From assembly GCA_033060915.1 (NCBI GenBank), contig CM065378.1, positions 9,727,001 through 9,791,000 on the forward strand: a DNA stretch of 64,000 bases, in the 5' to 3' direction. The stretch is from Euryodendron excelsum (lineage: Eukaryota; Streptophyta; Magnoliopsida; Ericales; Pentaphylacaceae). This document shows positions 38,301 to 49,499 of this stretch, one piece after another (position 1 is the stretch's first letter; each line of letters begins with the position of its first letter). Position numbers and translations under genes: made by a program. The notes beneath the pieces are model-generated. The model made no database searches and had not been told where the DNA came from. It saw only the letters and a program-made list of their open reading frames with translations.

Positions 38301-39169
38301 TAAGATGCTCTCCATTTTGTCTAAGCCAAGGTTGTTTGGATTGCATGACATTACAAGTGTCACTTTTATTGATATATCACTTAAAATGTATTAAAAATAA
38401 TTTTTTGGTAATATTTTGCTAGTATATTTTAAGTAAGTATTATTTTTTATTTTCATATATTAAGTTTATTTGTACACATGTATATTAAATCTACCTTGGC
38501 CCCTCTAAAAATGAAATTCTAACTTCATTCTTGTTTCTATGTATATAATAAATTCTTCTAATTGATATATTAAATCACCACATACTGTAATTTAATAAGG
38601 ATGAATACCGAACAGTCGCCACTACGTGAGTACTAAGTTTTTGTCTGTAAGTCCCAAAGAATAGACAAGCATGAAAACCATGCTCCATGTGGATTTGGGC
38701 TAGCCAAGAAGCCAATATGAAGGTCACAAGGGGACCGGATTCCGGAATCCATTTGGAAAGCAAGAAATTCATGGCTTTTTTGAATGGACGCTACTTGCAG
38801 TTGACGTTTCCACCTTGTATTTGAGTTTTCGCCAATTCTCCGTAACAACAGAGGATTGCGTGGATTTTTTACTAGCCTTATGTACATATATACGTATAGA
38901 AAAATGCCATTCTTTCAGAAATTTTTTTACAAAAAATGCTATCAGAATGATGTAACAGTGATATTATTGTAATTAAGAGCTATATTGATGTGTGTTTTGT
39001 TTTAAAGTGAATGACTATTATCCAACCACATCATTTTAGTGACAAATTTTGTATGAAATTTTTTTGTTTGTATACATTACCCATATATACATATATAAAA
39101 GAGTTTCTTCTGCAGTTCCTAATCTGAATCAAGAGGCATTTTAATTAGCCGCGTAAGGTCCTCTTAAGA

Positions 39170-39641
39170 TTGGGGTTGGGCATCGGCGCAATAGCCGGAC
39201 TAGGCCCGCTTATCTTAAATAGGTTTGGGATTATAAATTGGCCTGTAGGGCTAGGCTCGAACATTTTTTTCGGCATGATTATATTAATGAACAAGCTTGA
39301 AAAATTTGTTAAAGCCTGGCCCGAAATATGCAAACAACAATGAAGTCATTCCCTTTCGTATTATATGTATTCAATTGTATGCTATTTAACTTTGGTTTTA
39401 GAGAATAAAAATATTATTAAAAAATCAGTTACAAGATTTGAATACTTAGTTTTTAAGCAATAAAAAATACATAACATGTCATTTTGTGTTCAATTTCTGA
39501 CAAATATTTTTATTAAATAGATGGGCGGGCTTAGGCATTTAAATTTTAAATAGATGGGCAGGCTTAAGCCCATGCACCTTTTGTTATCATATAATATAGG
39601 CCCGACCCGAATATGGTCAGTCTACCCAATGTCCAGCCCTA
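39170..39641. mobile_element. hAT-type MITE
   Basis: Left end TTGGGGTTGGGCATCGG is matched by the right end, whose complement reads TAGGGCTGGACATTGGG. The 8-bp flanks TCTTAAGA (39162-39169) and TCTTAAGT (39642-39649) differ at one base. The TIR type and 8-bp duplication indicate the hAT superfamily. No transposase. Confidence 0.75.
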
Positions 39642-39649
39642 TCTTAAGT

Positions 39650-40550
39650 GTCTCGCAGTCTCAGAGCATTTGCAGAAGCTTCTATGGAGAGGCACCTCAA
39701 TATTTTTTCCTACCGGATGATGTTTTTACCTATCAATGATCAACTTCTTTTTCTTTTCTATTCTTATAGAAATTTTATATAGAGTTCTTTATTAGAATGA
39801 TGTGATGGTGGTAATTTTTTTTAATTAAAAGTCATCTTAATTGGTAATTTATTTTAAAATGATAGCTTTCAATCTATGCATATCATTTTTATATACTTTT
39901 TCTATTTATATAGCATTACCCAATCTTCATAATGACTGCCTACTAGCAGAAGTGTATTCGACCAAGCCACAAATTACATATCAAAGGCATATCATATTTA
40001 TGGAATGGCTATTAGCTCCTTCTGTTTCCTTGCTTTTGCCCCTTGTAGTAAGAGAATTTAGAGTACTATACAACTAGTCTATAGGAAGTTCAGAAACTCT
40101 AATGAGTGAATATTGCTTTTGGTGGCAGTTCACTTCACGATCCGTTTCGTGCAATTTTTTTTCAAGTTATTTTAGCTTGACTTTTTTGATTTATAAGCAA
40201 AATAGCTGAAATTTTTTTCCAGCTTTTTGCTTTGTTACTTATCTGAGCTTATAAAAGCAAACAAGTTAAAAAAAATTCAGTATTTTTGTTCATAAGCAAA
40301 AAAAAATAATAATAAAAAAGTTAAATTTAAGTTTTACCCAACAGAGTCTCAGGGTCAAGTAATGGTATGTTTGGAGGATGTTGGATTTGTGAAGAGAAAA
40401 AAAAAAAAAATGAAATAAAATTGTTTATACAAAAAGTTGAATATCCTTTAACAAATACTTGTTGGTTTTCTTCTAACTTTCCTAGCCCGATAATAACTAA
40501 ATAAATTTAGTTTCTTTCCTTACATTTTCTTTTTCCTATTTTTTTTCCTC
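39650..40550. other. spacer with decayed foldback
   Basis: Contains, at about 40190-40330, a TTATAAGC/GCTTATAA-rich foldback resembling the interior of the MITEs at 57443 and 63258, with no clean ends. No gene seen. Confidence 0.4.
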
Positions 40551-40556
40551 ATTCTT

Positions 40557-41070
40557 CGTAAATCCAAGATTGAATTTTCTGTCGTTATTTGCAAGATTCA
40601 ACCAATCAAAAGTTATACTGTTATATCTTCTTTCAGTTTCAGCGTTTATTTTCCCCCTTTTGCCCACATAAAATGCCAAAGGAGGAAAAGCAAATCTGAC
40701 TCAGACAATGAATGGAGTCGAATAAAAACAGAGGACAAGATTGCTCTCAAGTTGTGTTGGGTTTAAACAGACTTTGTTTTCTTCGTAGGAAACAGTTGTT
40801 TAATTTTATTAAAAACGTGTGAGCCATCCTCATAAAGCCATCCTATTAAATTGGAATAAACCATGAAACACGTTGTGTCGCGATGTTGCCTGGAAACAAC
40901 GTTTGGCATGAAATGATAAGCCACAGCACTGTTTGAACTTTGAACACTAGATTCACCTGCGCTGAATTGTTAGGTGCAATTTTCAAATTGATTTAGTCTA
41001 CCTCCTTTTCCTTTAATTTATGGTGAGAATTACAATAGACCACATAGTAAGTTTGGTGGGCCTATCAAAA
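40557..41070. repeat. RING array upstream module, copy 1
   Basis: Shared with 43433-43990 and 50884-51250 plus 52026-52125. Markers in order: AAATCCAAGAT, TTTTGCCCACATAAAA, GCCAAAGGAGGAAA, TTTTCTTCGTAG, AAATTGGAATAAACCATG, CGCTGAATTGTT. It defines the left end of the duplicated unit. Confidence 0.8.
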
Positions 41071-41718
41071 GTTACACCATTGGTGGTTGGTTCAGTAGGT
41101 AATAATTCAAATTTTCTCGCTCAATGTTTAATTTGAGTCTTTATACAGTTCAGTGAAGTTAAATATATTCTTTAGTACCCAAAACACGCAGTGAGACCTG
41201 AGTTTTGGCCCCGTAGATACAATGAGGTCTCCCGTAAATGGTTGGATGGTACTGAGGAGTAATAGTTATTAGCGGATGTGTAAAATAATATATTTGTATT
41301 TCCATTTTATGCATCAAAAAAAAAAGTCAAGGAATAAGACAAATTTTTAATAGTACAAGAGTACCTACTACTGCCACTAAAATTTATGAATTAGAGTGTG
41401 AAACCCACTAAATATATGGAAGGTAAAAATAATAATGGAAGTAGTATCCTGAAAAATGAGTGCTACTTACCTACTGAATTTCCGCCTTCGTAATTTGATA
41501 GATATCTCTTATACATAATTAGAATGTGAGTGAGAATACCGGAATACAGTCAAAAGGGCTATGAAATTGGATCAACAATATATACAAAGCCATCTGATAA
41601 TCTTCTTCACATGTGAAGCCGTCTGCACATGTCATTTTGTCTCGCACATGGAAATGAAATGGGCGCAACCTAGACTCCAGTCTTGAGTGGTCGCAAGTCA
41701 GGCTTAATTATTCTCTGT

Positions 41719-41790
41719 TATCGCATCATAAATTCGTATGCATTTTTTGACTGACTGGTATGCTCTTCATATATATGTATATATATATAC
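41719..41790 (+). promoter_or_regulatory. RING1 promoter: W-box block plus TATA tract
   Basis: The block ATCATAAATTCGTATGCATT followed by TTTTGACTGACT is nearly identical before all five array members. It contains TTGACT (41747-41752), a W-box recognised by WRKY factors in general. A TATATATA tract at 41768-41790 follows. Conservation beyond the spacer average suggests function. Confidence 0.7.
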
Positions 41791-41829
41791 CGCATGGGCT
41801 CACTAGCAGCCCATGCCATATCCAAGAAG

Positions 41830-42339
41830 ATGAGCAGTTTCGTAGTTCTTTCAGTTCCTCTTATCTTCCTTCTGTTGGCAGTCTATATCTGCATCCACCG
41901 CCGCCCACTTCCAAAGTTCAAACGTCTCATATCTAATAACGTTGCTCTAACCATGTCCTACGTGAATTCGGCCAGGAATTTCTTGTTTCATCACTCACAA
42001 TTCCGGAATCACAACAGTGATCAGCTGCCGGAGAAATGTGAAGGACTCGGAATAAGGTGCTACCACCACAAGCCGGAGGAGTCCTCTGAAGAAGCCATTG
42101 AATGTGCAGTTTGTCTCTGCAAGATTGAAGAAGGCGATGAGATTAGAGAGCTGAGATGTGACCACCTCTTCCACACGGTTTGCTTAGACAGATGGGTTGG
42201 ATATAAGCATGGAACATGTCCTCTGTGTCGCGATTCCTTGGCTTCGGGGAGAAGTTTTACCGAGCTTGGAGAGGAAGTGCTGTTTTTCAACTTCTGTTCT
42301 TTCAGTTCCGGTGACCGGAGTTCGTGGTGGCTGCGATGA
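41830..42339 (+). CDS. RING-H2 finger protein, array member 1 (RHA2-like E3 ligase)
   Basis: Predicted membrane-anchored E3 ubiquitin ligase of 169 residues, single exon. A hydrophobic N-terminal segment (about residues 4-20, FVVLSVPLIFLLLAVYI) is followed by basic HRR. The RING has pattern C-x2-C-x14-C-x-H-x2-H-x2-C-x11-C-x2-C (CAVC...CDHLFH..C...CPLC), the spacing of RHA2-type RING-H2 proteins; all eight zinc ligands are present. The C-terminal tail ends SSWWLR. An in-frame upstream ATG at 41794 (MGSLAAHA) would add 12 residues, but it lies within 25 bases of the TATA tract, so the start was set at ATG 41830, conserved in all intact copies. Member 1 is the most diverged and has one extra codon (EESSEEAIE). 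RHA2 relatives act in ABA and stress signalling; the role here is inferred. Confidence 0.9.
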   Translation: MSSFVVLSVPLIFLLLAVYICIHRRPLPKFKRLISNNVALTMSYVNSARNFLFHHSQFRNHNSDQLPEKCEGLGIRCYHHKPEESSEEAIECAVCLCKIEEGDEIRELRCDHLFHTVCLDRWVGYKHGTCPLCRDSLASGRSFTELGEEVLFFNFCSFSSGDRSSWWLR

Positions 42340-42496
42340 ACCATAAATATTGCAAGCCCCTGCACGACCGACTTGCCCACAAAATTCTCATGATACTGGA
42401 GCAAAATACTTTGTAATCTCTTTCTGCTTAACAAATATGTCATCCGTTAATGTACTGACCCATATATACATATATATATTTTGTATGTATATGCAT

Positions 42497-43096
42497 CCAC
42501 ATCAATGGCATGGAAAACTACTAGTAGGATAATTTTCTTACATGATGGGATTGCTTTTCTTTTCTTTTCTGTTTTTCCGGTACCAGGGAATAGAAAGCAA
42601 ATTAGAAACGAAAACAACAATTAGGTGGAAGACCCTTCAAAGCCAACGTTCCAAGTACATTAGCTATCTAGGGAAGGAATTCTCTCGTTGAGTTGGAAAG
42701 CTCTCCAGAATCATATTGACCAGCAAAATTGCATAGTTGTTTCCTTGTATGTAGGTATGAATTATACTTCCTCTACACCTATATGTATGAATTAGGACAC
42801 TTATGTTGGTAACTTCCATGGCTGTGCTGGAATCTATTTTTGACCTTTAAACTGGTGTAGCTGATACAAATCCAGTCTTTTTGGGGCTGGTTGTTAATTT
42901 GTGGAAGGTTGGGGGACCTGTATTTGTTGAGAAGTTACAGAAATTTTACTATAATTCATGTGATTAAAATGTTAGCAAACATGCTTTGATTTGTAAACAA
43001 TTCATTGTATTCTTTCTTTGACGATTTCCATTTTCCGCGGATATGAGAGAATAGAAAACGACAGCTTTCAGTCTTGGGAACATGCCATTAAACATT
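42497..43096. repeat. RING array downstream modules, copy 1
   Basis: Two adjoining modules: CATCAATGGCATGGAAAAC...GGAATAGAAAGCAAATTAG (42497-42700) and CTTCCATGGCTGTGCTGGAA...AGTCTTGGGAAC (42816-43096). Both recur after the gutted copy (48905-49098, 49224-49498) and member 4 (61493-61575, 61632-62510 with an insert). The first also recurs after members 2 and 3. Confidence 0.8.
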
Positions 43097-43432
43097 GGAA
43101 ATAAGTTGGTAACTAAAATTTGTAAACTTTAAAATCACTCCTTGTAGTAGAAATAGTTGCTACAATAATAGAAGAATTAGTGCCCGTTCAATTTAAAAAC
43201 TATCTGAGGTGTTTGAATCCAACCAGCCAACCTTTCAGTTCCCAGTTGAACCAATTGAACAATGACTATATGTATTCATTTTTTTATGGCAAACAAACAA
43301 AAAAATTAAATTTTATTTTACAAATGCATATTCATTTTCTTCTAATTTTCTAAGCTCAAGAATAACAAAAATTTACCTTTCTTCCTTTCATTTACTTTTC
43401 TTATAATTTTTTTTCTTTTTTTCTTTTTCTTC

Positions 43433-43990
43433 ATAAATCCAAGATAAGCATAGCATAAGGGAGCTTGAATTTTCTGTTATTCGTCATTTGCAAGTTGCAA
43501 CCAATCAAATGTTGAAAGAGTTGTATTTTCCTTCACTATTTATTTTTCCACCTTTGCCCACATAAAAAGCCAAAGGAGGAAATGCAAATCAATAGATAAA
43601 CTATCCAGGATTCAAACAAACAACTGAATCTAATAAATACAGAGCACAAGATAGTTCTAGTTTTGGTCGGTTTTAAGCAGACTTATCATGTTTTCTTCGT
43701 AGAAAAACGTTGTTTGTTTTTTTTTTATTAGAAACGTTGGATCATCCTCATAGGGCGATCCTATAAAATTGGAATAAACCATGAGACACATTGTATGCCT
43801 ACCACGCGGTGTTTCCTGGAAACATCCTTCTACAACAGTGTTTGAACTTTGAACACTATAGATACACCTGCGCTGAATTGTTGGGTGCAATTTTCGAATT
43901 GATTTACGCTCTCATTTTCCTTGAAATTGTGGTGAGAATTATAATGGACCACATAATAAATTTGGTGCGCCTATCAAAAGTCACATAACA
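43433..43990. repeat. RING array upstream module, copy 2
   Basis: Same ordered markers as the module at 40557-41070. Here GCCTACCACGCGGTG is uninterrupted, giving the empty site for the elements inserted at 51252-52022 in the third copy. Confidence 0.8.
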
Positions 43991-44219
43991 GGATAAATTT
44001 TCAATGATAAAAGAGCACTGACTAGCTAGTGCCACTAAAATATATGAATTACAGTGTGGGACCCACCCAATACGCGTAAAAATTGTAATGAAAGTAGCAC
44101 CTTGCAAACATGAGCACTACCTATCTACTAGATTTTTTTTTTCACGTAACGAGATATATATGTTTTATATATAATTAAGATGTTACTAATTCCATTGTCC
44201 TTCCTCTCACATGAGTAGC

Positions 44220-44500
44220 CTTTTCAATGTGAGAGAGAAGACTGGTATTGCAATTGAAATGGCTATGAAATGGGATCAACAATATATATTTAACAATCCA
44301 ATACTCTTCCTCACATGCAACCTCATCTCACAGATAATAGTGAAACGAGTTCAACAAAGCATATTAAGATATCTAATACTCTTCCTCATATATGATATCG
44401 TCTCGCATATAGGAGTGAAATGAGACCAACAAAGTATATTAAAATATCCAATACTTCCTCTCACATGAGATCATGTGTAGCAAATGGTAATGAAATAGAC
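44220..44500. repeat. 72-75 bp tandem repeat upstream of RING2
   Basis: Units containing CAACAAAGTATATTAA, CCAATACTCTTCCTCACATG and GTCTCGCA...AGTGAAATGAG repeat about every 75 bases (anchor near 44277, 44352, 44427). Related units lie upstream of every other member. Confidence 0.8.
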
Positions 44501-44980
44501 GCAATAATATATATATAAAGCTATTCAACAATCTCTCTCATGTGCAAGTTTGTTTCACATATGAAGAGGTAAACAAATTGAAGTTACTTTATTTAAAGCC
44601 AAAACACCCTCAGATTTGTTTATAATTTAAAAATGTCACTGTCTCATAATTTTAGTAAATATTTTTCTAAAAAAACTCTTGTAAAACATTATTTCTCGAG
44701 CTGGGTTAGCCAAGTGCCCACCCATGCCTACATTCATAAGTTTAACTCACCTTCCACTTTCCAAAAAAAATTATCCCAAATAATGGTTATTCACATGACC
44801 TCTACCATTATTTGAGTATTTGTAATTTTATCTAGGACGCTAATAAAATTATAGTAAAAGTCATGCGATATTGCAGCCATCTCAATAATTTCTCCATGAC
44901 GTTCGGCCTCCAATGTACAGTCATAGATGCAATGTACCCAAAATTAAAAAAAGGAATATAATTTCCCATTGTGGTCGCAT

Positions 44981-45041
44981 ATCACAACATAAATTCGTAC
45001 GCATTTTTTGACTGACTTGCATGTTATCTCTCTATATATAT
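44981..45041 (+). promoter_or_regulatory. RING2 promoter: W-box block plus TATA
   Basis: ATCACAACATAAATTCGTAC then GCATTTTTTGACTGACT; TTGACT at 45008-45013, 73 bases before the conserved ATG. CTATATATATGG at about 45032-45042 is the TATA box. Confidence 0.7.
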
Positions 45042-45080
45042 GGCATGGGCTCACTAGGAGCTCTATGCAATATCCAAAAC

Positions 45081-45587
45081 ATGACCACTTTCGTAGTTCT
45101 TTCAGTTGCCCATTTCTTCCTTATGTTGGCAGTCTATATCTGCATTCACCGCCGCCTACTTCCCAAGTTTAAGAGTCTTATGTCCAACAACGTTGCTCCA
45201 ACCATCTCCTACGTGAATTTGGCATGGAATTTCTTGTTTCAGCACTCACAATTCCGGAATCACAAAATTGATCAGGTGCCGGAGAAAGGTGAAAGACTCG
45301 GAATAAGGTGCTGCCAGCACAAGCCGGAGGGGTCCGAAGAGGCCATTGAATGTGCAGTCTGTCTGTGCAAGATCGAAGAAGGCGATGATATTAGAGAGCT
45401 GAGATGTGACCACCTCTTCCACAGGGTGTGTTTAGACAGATGGGTTGGATATAAGCACGGAACGTGTCCTCTGTGTCGCGATTCTTTGGCTCCGGGGAGA
45501 ACGTTTACGGAGCTTGGAGAGGAAGTTCTGTTTTTCAACTTCTGTTCTTTCAGTTCCAGTGACCGGAGTGCATGGTGGCTGCGATGA
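45081..45587 (+). CDS. RING-H2 finger protein, array member 2
   Basis: 168 residues, single exon, same architecture as the other members: an N-terminal membrane anchor (MTTFVVLSVAHFFLMLAVYI), a variable linker to about residue 85, the RING with all eight ligands (Cys91, Cys94, Cys109, His111, His114, Cys117, Cys129, Cys132 in this numbering), and the tail FTELGEEVLFFNFCSFSS ending AWWLR. The upstream in-frame ATG at 45045 (MGSLGALC) sits 4 bases after the TATA box, so the second ATG was chosen. Differences from member 1 are spread over the linker (for example Gln54 for His), while the RING differs at few positions. An E3 ligase role is inferred from the domain. Confidence 0.9.
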   Translation: MTTFVVLSVAHFFLMLAVYICIHRRLLPKFKSLMSNNVAPTISYVNLAWNFLFQHSQFRNHKIDQVPEKGERLGIRCCQHKPEGSEEAIECAVCLCKIEEGDDIRELRCDHLFHRVCLDRWVGYKHGTCPLCRDSLAPGRTFTELGEEVLFFNFCSFSSSDRSAWWLR

Positions 45588-47960
45588 ACCATAAATATTG
45601 CAGCCCCGTACACAAGCCAGGACTGATTTTGACCACAAAATTATCCCATTTAGGAGATTATGTTGCCATGATTCTAGTATTCTTGAGCAAAATACTTTGT
45701 AATCTCTTTCTGCTTAACAAATATGTCATACGTTAATGTGTTTACCAATATTATATATATATATATATATAGATAAAGGTATATATACCAAATCTGTGTG
45801 AAATTGTGTTACTGTAATCTGAAAATCAGAATGTACACTTGCTGGATTTCATTTAACTCGCAGTATACCAGAAACAGCATTACAGAATGTATAAAGTTAC
45901 AGAATAAGAACTTCAGATTCTGCCGATATAAAAACTTTCAGGAAATAGATGTGTTTAATACTTTGTCCTTAAAAATATAAGATACCAAGTGGTGCTAACA
46001 GTTGAAATGAACATCTACAATGATCAACAAAAATAAATGTCGCACTGTATGTGTTCTGGCAAACCCAACAATAATGTACTATCTAATAAAGACTATATGA
46101 AAGTGCAGAAATGAAGTCTCTGAATATGTAGAAAAAAACATGAAAGAAAAACTAACTCCCAAATGTAGAAATATGAAGTGTTTATATAGACTTAAAGATG
46201 TACTTTATAGTCAATTTCTCATTCATTTTGAGCAAATGATTATATAAAATTAGTCTCCTAGATTAATTTATAGTTTTATGTAACCACTTAAACGAATGTG
46301 TGAGATCCACATTTAATATGGCTCAAGGTGATAAAAACATTACAAATTTTCTAACAATATCCGCATCAATGGCATGGAATACTAGTTGGAAAATTTTCAT
46401 CCATGATGGGATTACTTTCTTTTCTGTTCTGTTTTTCGGTGCCAGGTAATAGAAAGTAGATTTGAAACGAAACCATATAATATATTTGGTGCACCTTTCA
46501 AAAGCCACACAATGGGACAAGGAAGTATAACTATCGTGATTAAGATTAAAAATTATAATGTGAGACCCACTCACATTATAATGGGACAAGGAAGTACATT
46601 TTTAATGTTGTCATAAAATTTTTATTTAAAATTTATTTTTCTCACAGATGCAAATTTGTTAGATAAATCTTTATATATTAAAACTTTGCTAACAAACTAT
46701 TTTCAAGTGATAGTATAGTTAATTCACTTAATCTTCCTTGTGCTATAGTTGATCTTCAGCAAGATTTTATCAATTCTAATCTTAAAAATTTTATTTCTGC
46801 AGAAGCAACTGCTATAAGTATTGTCAATAATACTCTATAAAAAATGCATGCATTTGAAAAATAATCTATAATCTCTTTATATGATTTAGTAAATCAACTC
46901 TAGTTTTTCTTCTATTTGTAAAATTTCTTTTAAAATTTTTAGTTCTAAAAACAAATCGAAACCATGAATATCATAAAAATTTTATGTTTAGAGTTACATT
47001 CAAGATTAAGACAATATTTTTTCAAACTAACATTGTCTAGTGATTTTAATTTTTTGACCGGTAGAGAGAGTGTTGTATAGGTTTAGGATTTTTGGGGTAC
47101 CTTCTATTGGTAAAACAAATGTAATTGTTATTTACTATTTTTTAAAGATAACTAGTATAGCTGGTTTTAAAAAAATTTGGTGGGCCCTTTTCTCATTTAA
47201 ATTGGGGCATTTTTTTAAAAAAAAAAGAAATAAAAACTGTAAAGGCCCATAATTGTAGTATATAAAGTTTTAAAAAATTGGGAGCTTTAAAAAATTGGAA
47301 AACCAAGGCCTTGCTCGCTTTCTGCATAAGCCAAGACTCACCAAACACATGAAAAATAGAAACCATACGGAAGTACTATCTTGAAAACATGGGTACTACT
47401 ACTTACTGGATTTTTCATTTCCCGGAGAGATATGTTTTATACAATTAGAATGTTAAGGATATCACTAATTCCATTATTCTTCATCTGTGAGAGAGAAGAG
47501 TGCGAATTTAGTCAAAATGACTACAAAATTGGATTTAAAAAGTATATTATGCTTTTCAATACTCTTTCTCATATGCGACCTAATTTGTCTTGCAAATAGT
47601 AGTGAAATGAGCCCAACAAAGTATATTAATTTTAATACTTTTTCTCACATGCGATGCCGTCTTGCAAATAATAGTGTAATGAGGCCAACAAAGTACACTA
47701 AAATACTTAATACTCCTCACATACGATAATGTCTCGCAGATGGTAATGAAATGAGTATAACAATCCACATTAACTTATCCAGCAAGATCTCTCACCAGCA
47801 ACTCTATATCACATATGAAGGGGTAAACAAATTGTATTAAACATACTGTATAAGTACCACCAAAGTCCAAGGAACACGTGGCAATGGAATTTTCATACAT
47901 TTTGTCTGAGGATTTATATAAAACTCTTATACATAATAATATGACTGTTTGTAATATTTT
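45588..47960. repeat. downstream block of RING2, duplicated after RING3
   Basis: Colinear with 54978-58060. Shared markers include ACCATAAATATTGCAG after the stop, GAAAATCAGAATGTACACTTG, GTAGAAATATGAAGTGTTTAT, CATCAATGGCATGGAATACT and AACATACTGTATAAG. The RING3 copy carries extra MITEs. No gene seen. Confidence 0.8.
47509..47765. repeat. 72-bp tandem repeat upstream of the RING pseudogene
   Basis: CCAACAAAGTA anchors at about 47613 and 47685 with a further diverged unit at 47757, a period of 72 bases. Same family as the repeat before RING2. Confidence 0.75.
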
Positions 47961-48369
47961 TATTTCAAACTAAAACACATTATACTTTACACTATACTTA
48001 ATACATTAAGTATAATGTAAAATATACATTAAAATACTTAATACTCCTCATAGATCAATTACATTATACTTTTTAAATAATTTTATTAATTTGCACAAAT
48101 GTAAAGTCTTCAAAAATTAAAATAAAATAATTTTATCTAATTTATTAATTATCTATTTAAATGAGGTGTCAATCTAAAATTACATGAAATGGAGATTTGG
48201 AGATTTTCATTCAGAAGTGTAATTGAGACGATATTGGTTCCCGTGTGACGGCAATCTCCAATAATTTCTTTCGAATGTATCAAAAATAAAAAAATAATAA
48301 AATTTTCCACTTTGTCGCAACCTAGCCTCCAGTCTTGTTTGGTCGTAAGGACGACAATAATTCTCAGTA

Positions 48370-48442
48370 ATCACATCATAAATTCGTGTGCATTTTTTGA
48401 CTGACCTGTTTATCTGCATATATATGTGTGTGTGTATATACA
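48370..48442 (+). promoter_or_regulatory. promoter remnant of the RING pseudogene
   Basis: ATCACATCATAAATTCGTGT then GCATTTTTTGACTGACC, with TTGACT at 48397-48402. A TATATGTGTGTGTGTATATA tract replaces the TATA run. Still well conserved although the gene is gone. Confidence 0.65.
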
Positions 48443-48446
48443 CCGT

Positions 48447-48537
48447 ATGGGCACAATAGATGCCCCATGCAATATCCAAAAGAGCAGTTTCGTGGTTCTT
48501 TCAGCTCCCCTTTTCTTTTTTCTGTCAGCAGTCTATG
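48447..48537 (+). pseudogene. gutted RING-H2 copy (RING domain deleted)
   Basis: ATGGGCACAATAGATGCCCC matches the 5' end of the intact members, then AGCAGTTTCGTGGTTCTTTC...GTCAGCAGTCTAT matches codons 2-19. The three bases of the conserved start ATG are deleted (AAAAG/AGCAG against AAAAGATGAGCAG). At GTCTAT/GATACTAG the sequence jumps straight into the 3' UTR (ACTAGCATTCTTGAGCAAAA), removing about 500 bases including the whole linker, RING and stop codon. Short shared bases at the join fit deletion between microhomologies. Confidence 0.88.
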
Positions 48538-48628
48538 ATACTAGCATTCTTGAGCAAAATGCTTTGTAATGTCTTTATGCGTAACAAATATGTCATCTGT
48601 TAAAGTATTTACCCGATAGATATATATA

Positions 48629-48880
48629 TCTATACTGTTATAAAAAATTGAACACTTTTAGGTTGACAGAGAGAGTTACGCTATTTAATTTTCTTAAGCA
48701 GTCTTAAACAATACAAAAAATTTAGTACAAAAATCTTATTACTTAAAAGATAATATAGTAAATTATAAAATTAATTTTTCAACCATCCACATATCTTTAT
48801 TTTTTCTCCATGTGATAATCTTTATTTGTTCTCTACACTTATCCAAATTAATATCACTCACATAGTGGGGCACCCTTTTA
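48629..48880 (+). mobile_element. possible truncated Helitron
   Basis: Starts TCTATACTGTTATAAAAAAT, close to the 5' terminus typical of plant Helitrons, and fills a gap relative to member 1, where the 3' flank runs directly into CCACATCAATGG. No 3' hairpin or CTRR end was found. Confidence 0.35.
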
Positions 48881-48904
48881 ATATATATATATATATATAT
48901 ATAT

Positions 48905-49498
48905 CCACATCAATGGTATGGAAAAGTAGTCGGAAAATATTATTACATGATGGATCCACTTTTCTTTTCTTTCCTGTTTATTCTGTGCCGGGAATAGAAG
49001 GCAAATTAGAAACGAAAACAAAATTTACGTGGAAGACCCTTCAAAACCAATATTCCAACTGCATTAGCCGTCCAGGGAAGGAATTATCTCATTGAGAGGG
49101 AGAGTTCCCCCAAATCATATTGGCCCTCAAAATTGGATAGTCGTTTCCTTGGTCCTCTACACCTATAGATATATATATATATATATATATAGCGGAATGT
49201 GTGTGGTTCACCATAGATATCTCTTGTTAACTTCCATGGATGTGTTGGAATCTGTTTTTGACCTTTAAACTGGTGTAGCTGATGCTAATCCTTCGGGTTG
49301 GTTATTAATTTGTTGAAGGTTGGGGGACCTGTATTTGTTGAGAAGTTACTGAAATTTAAATATAATTCATGTGATTAAAATGTTAGCAACCACATGCTTT
49401 GATTTGTATGCAAGTCATCGTATTCTTTCTTTGACGATTTCCATTTTTGCATATGAGAGAATAGAAAACGACAACTTTTAGTCTTGGGAACCTGGCAT
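48905..49498. repeat. RING array downstream modules, copy behind the pseudogene
   Basis: Matches 42497-43096 in order, with an (AT)n expansion at about 49170-49192. It confirms that the pseudogene was once a full unit. Confidence 0.75.
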
Positions 49499-49499
49499 C

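Noticed and set aside
41794..41829. Upstream ATG extension of RING1 (and the equivalents at 45045 and 60761)
   Set aside because: Too close to the TATA tract and not preserved in member 3; the second ATG was used.
42060..42443. Antisense open frames opposite each RING gene (also at 45272-45638, 54701-55117, 61027-61351)
   Set aside because: Mirror frames of the conserved RING coding sequence; they exist in every copy only because the sense strand is conserved.
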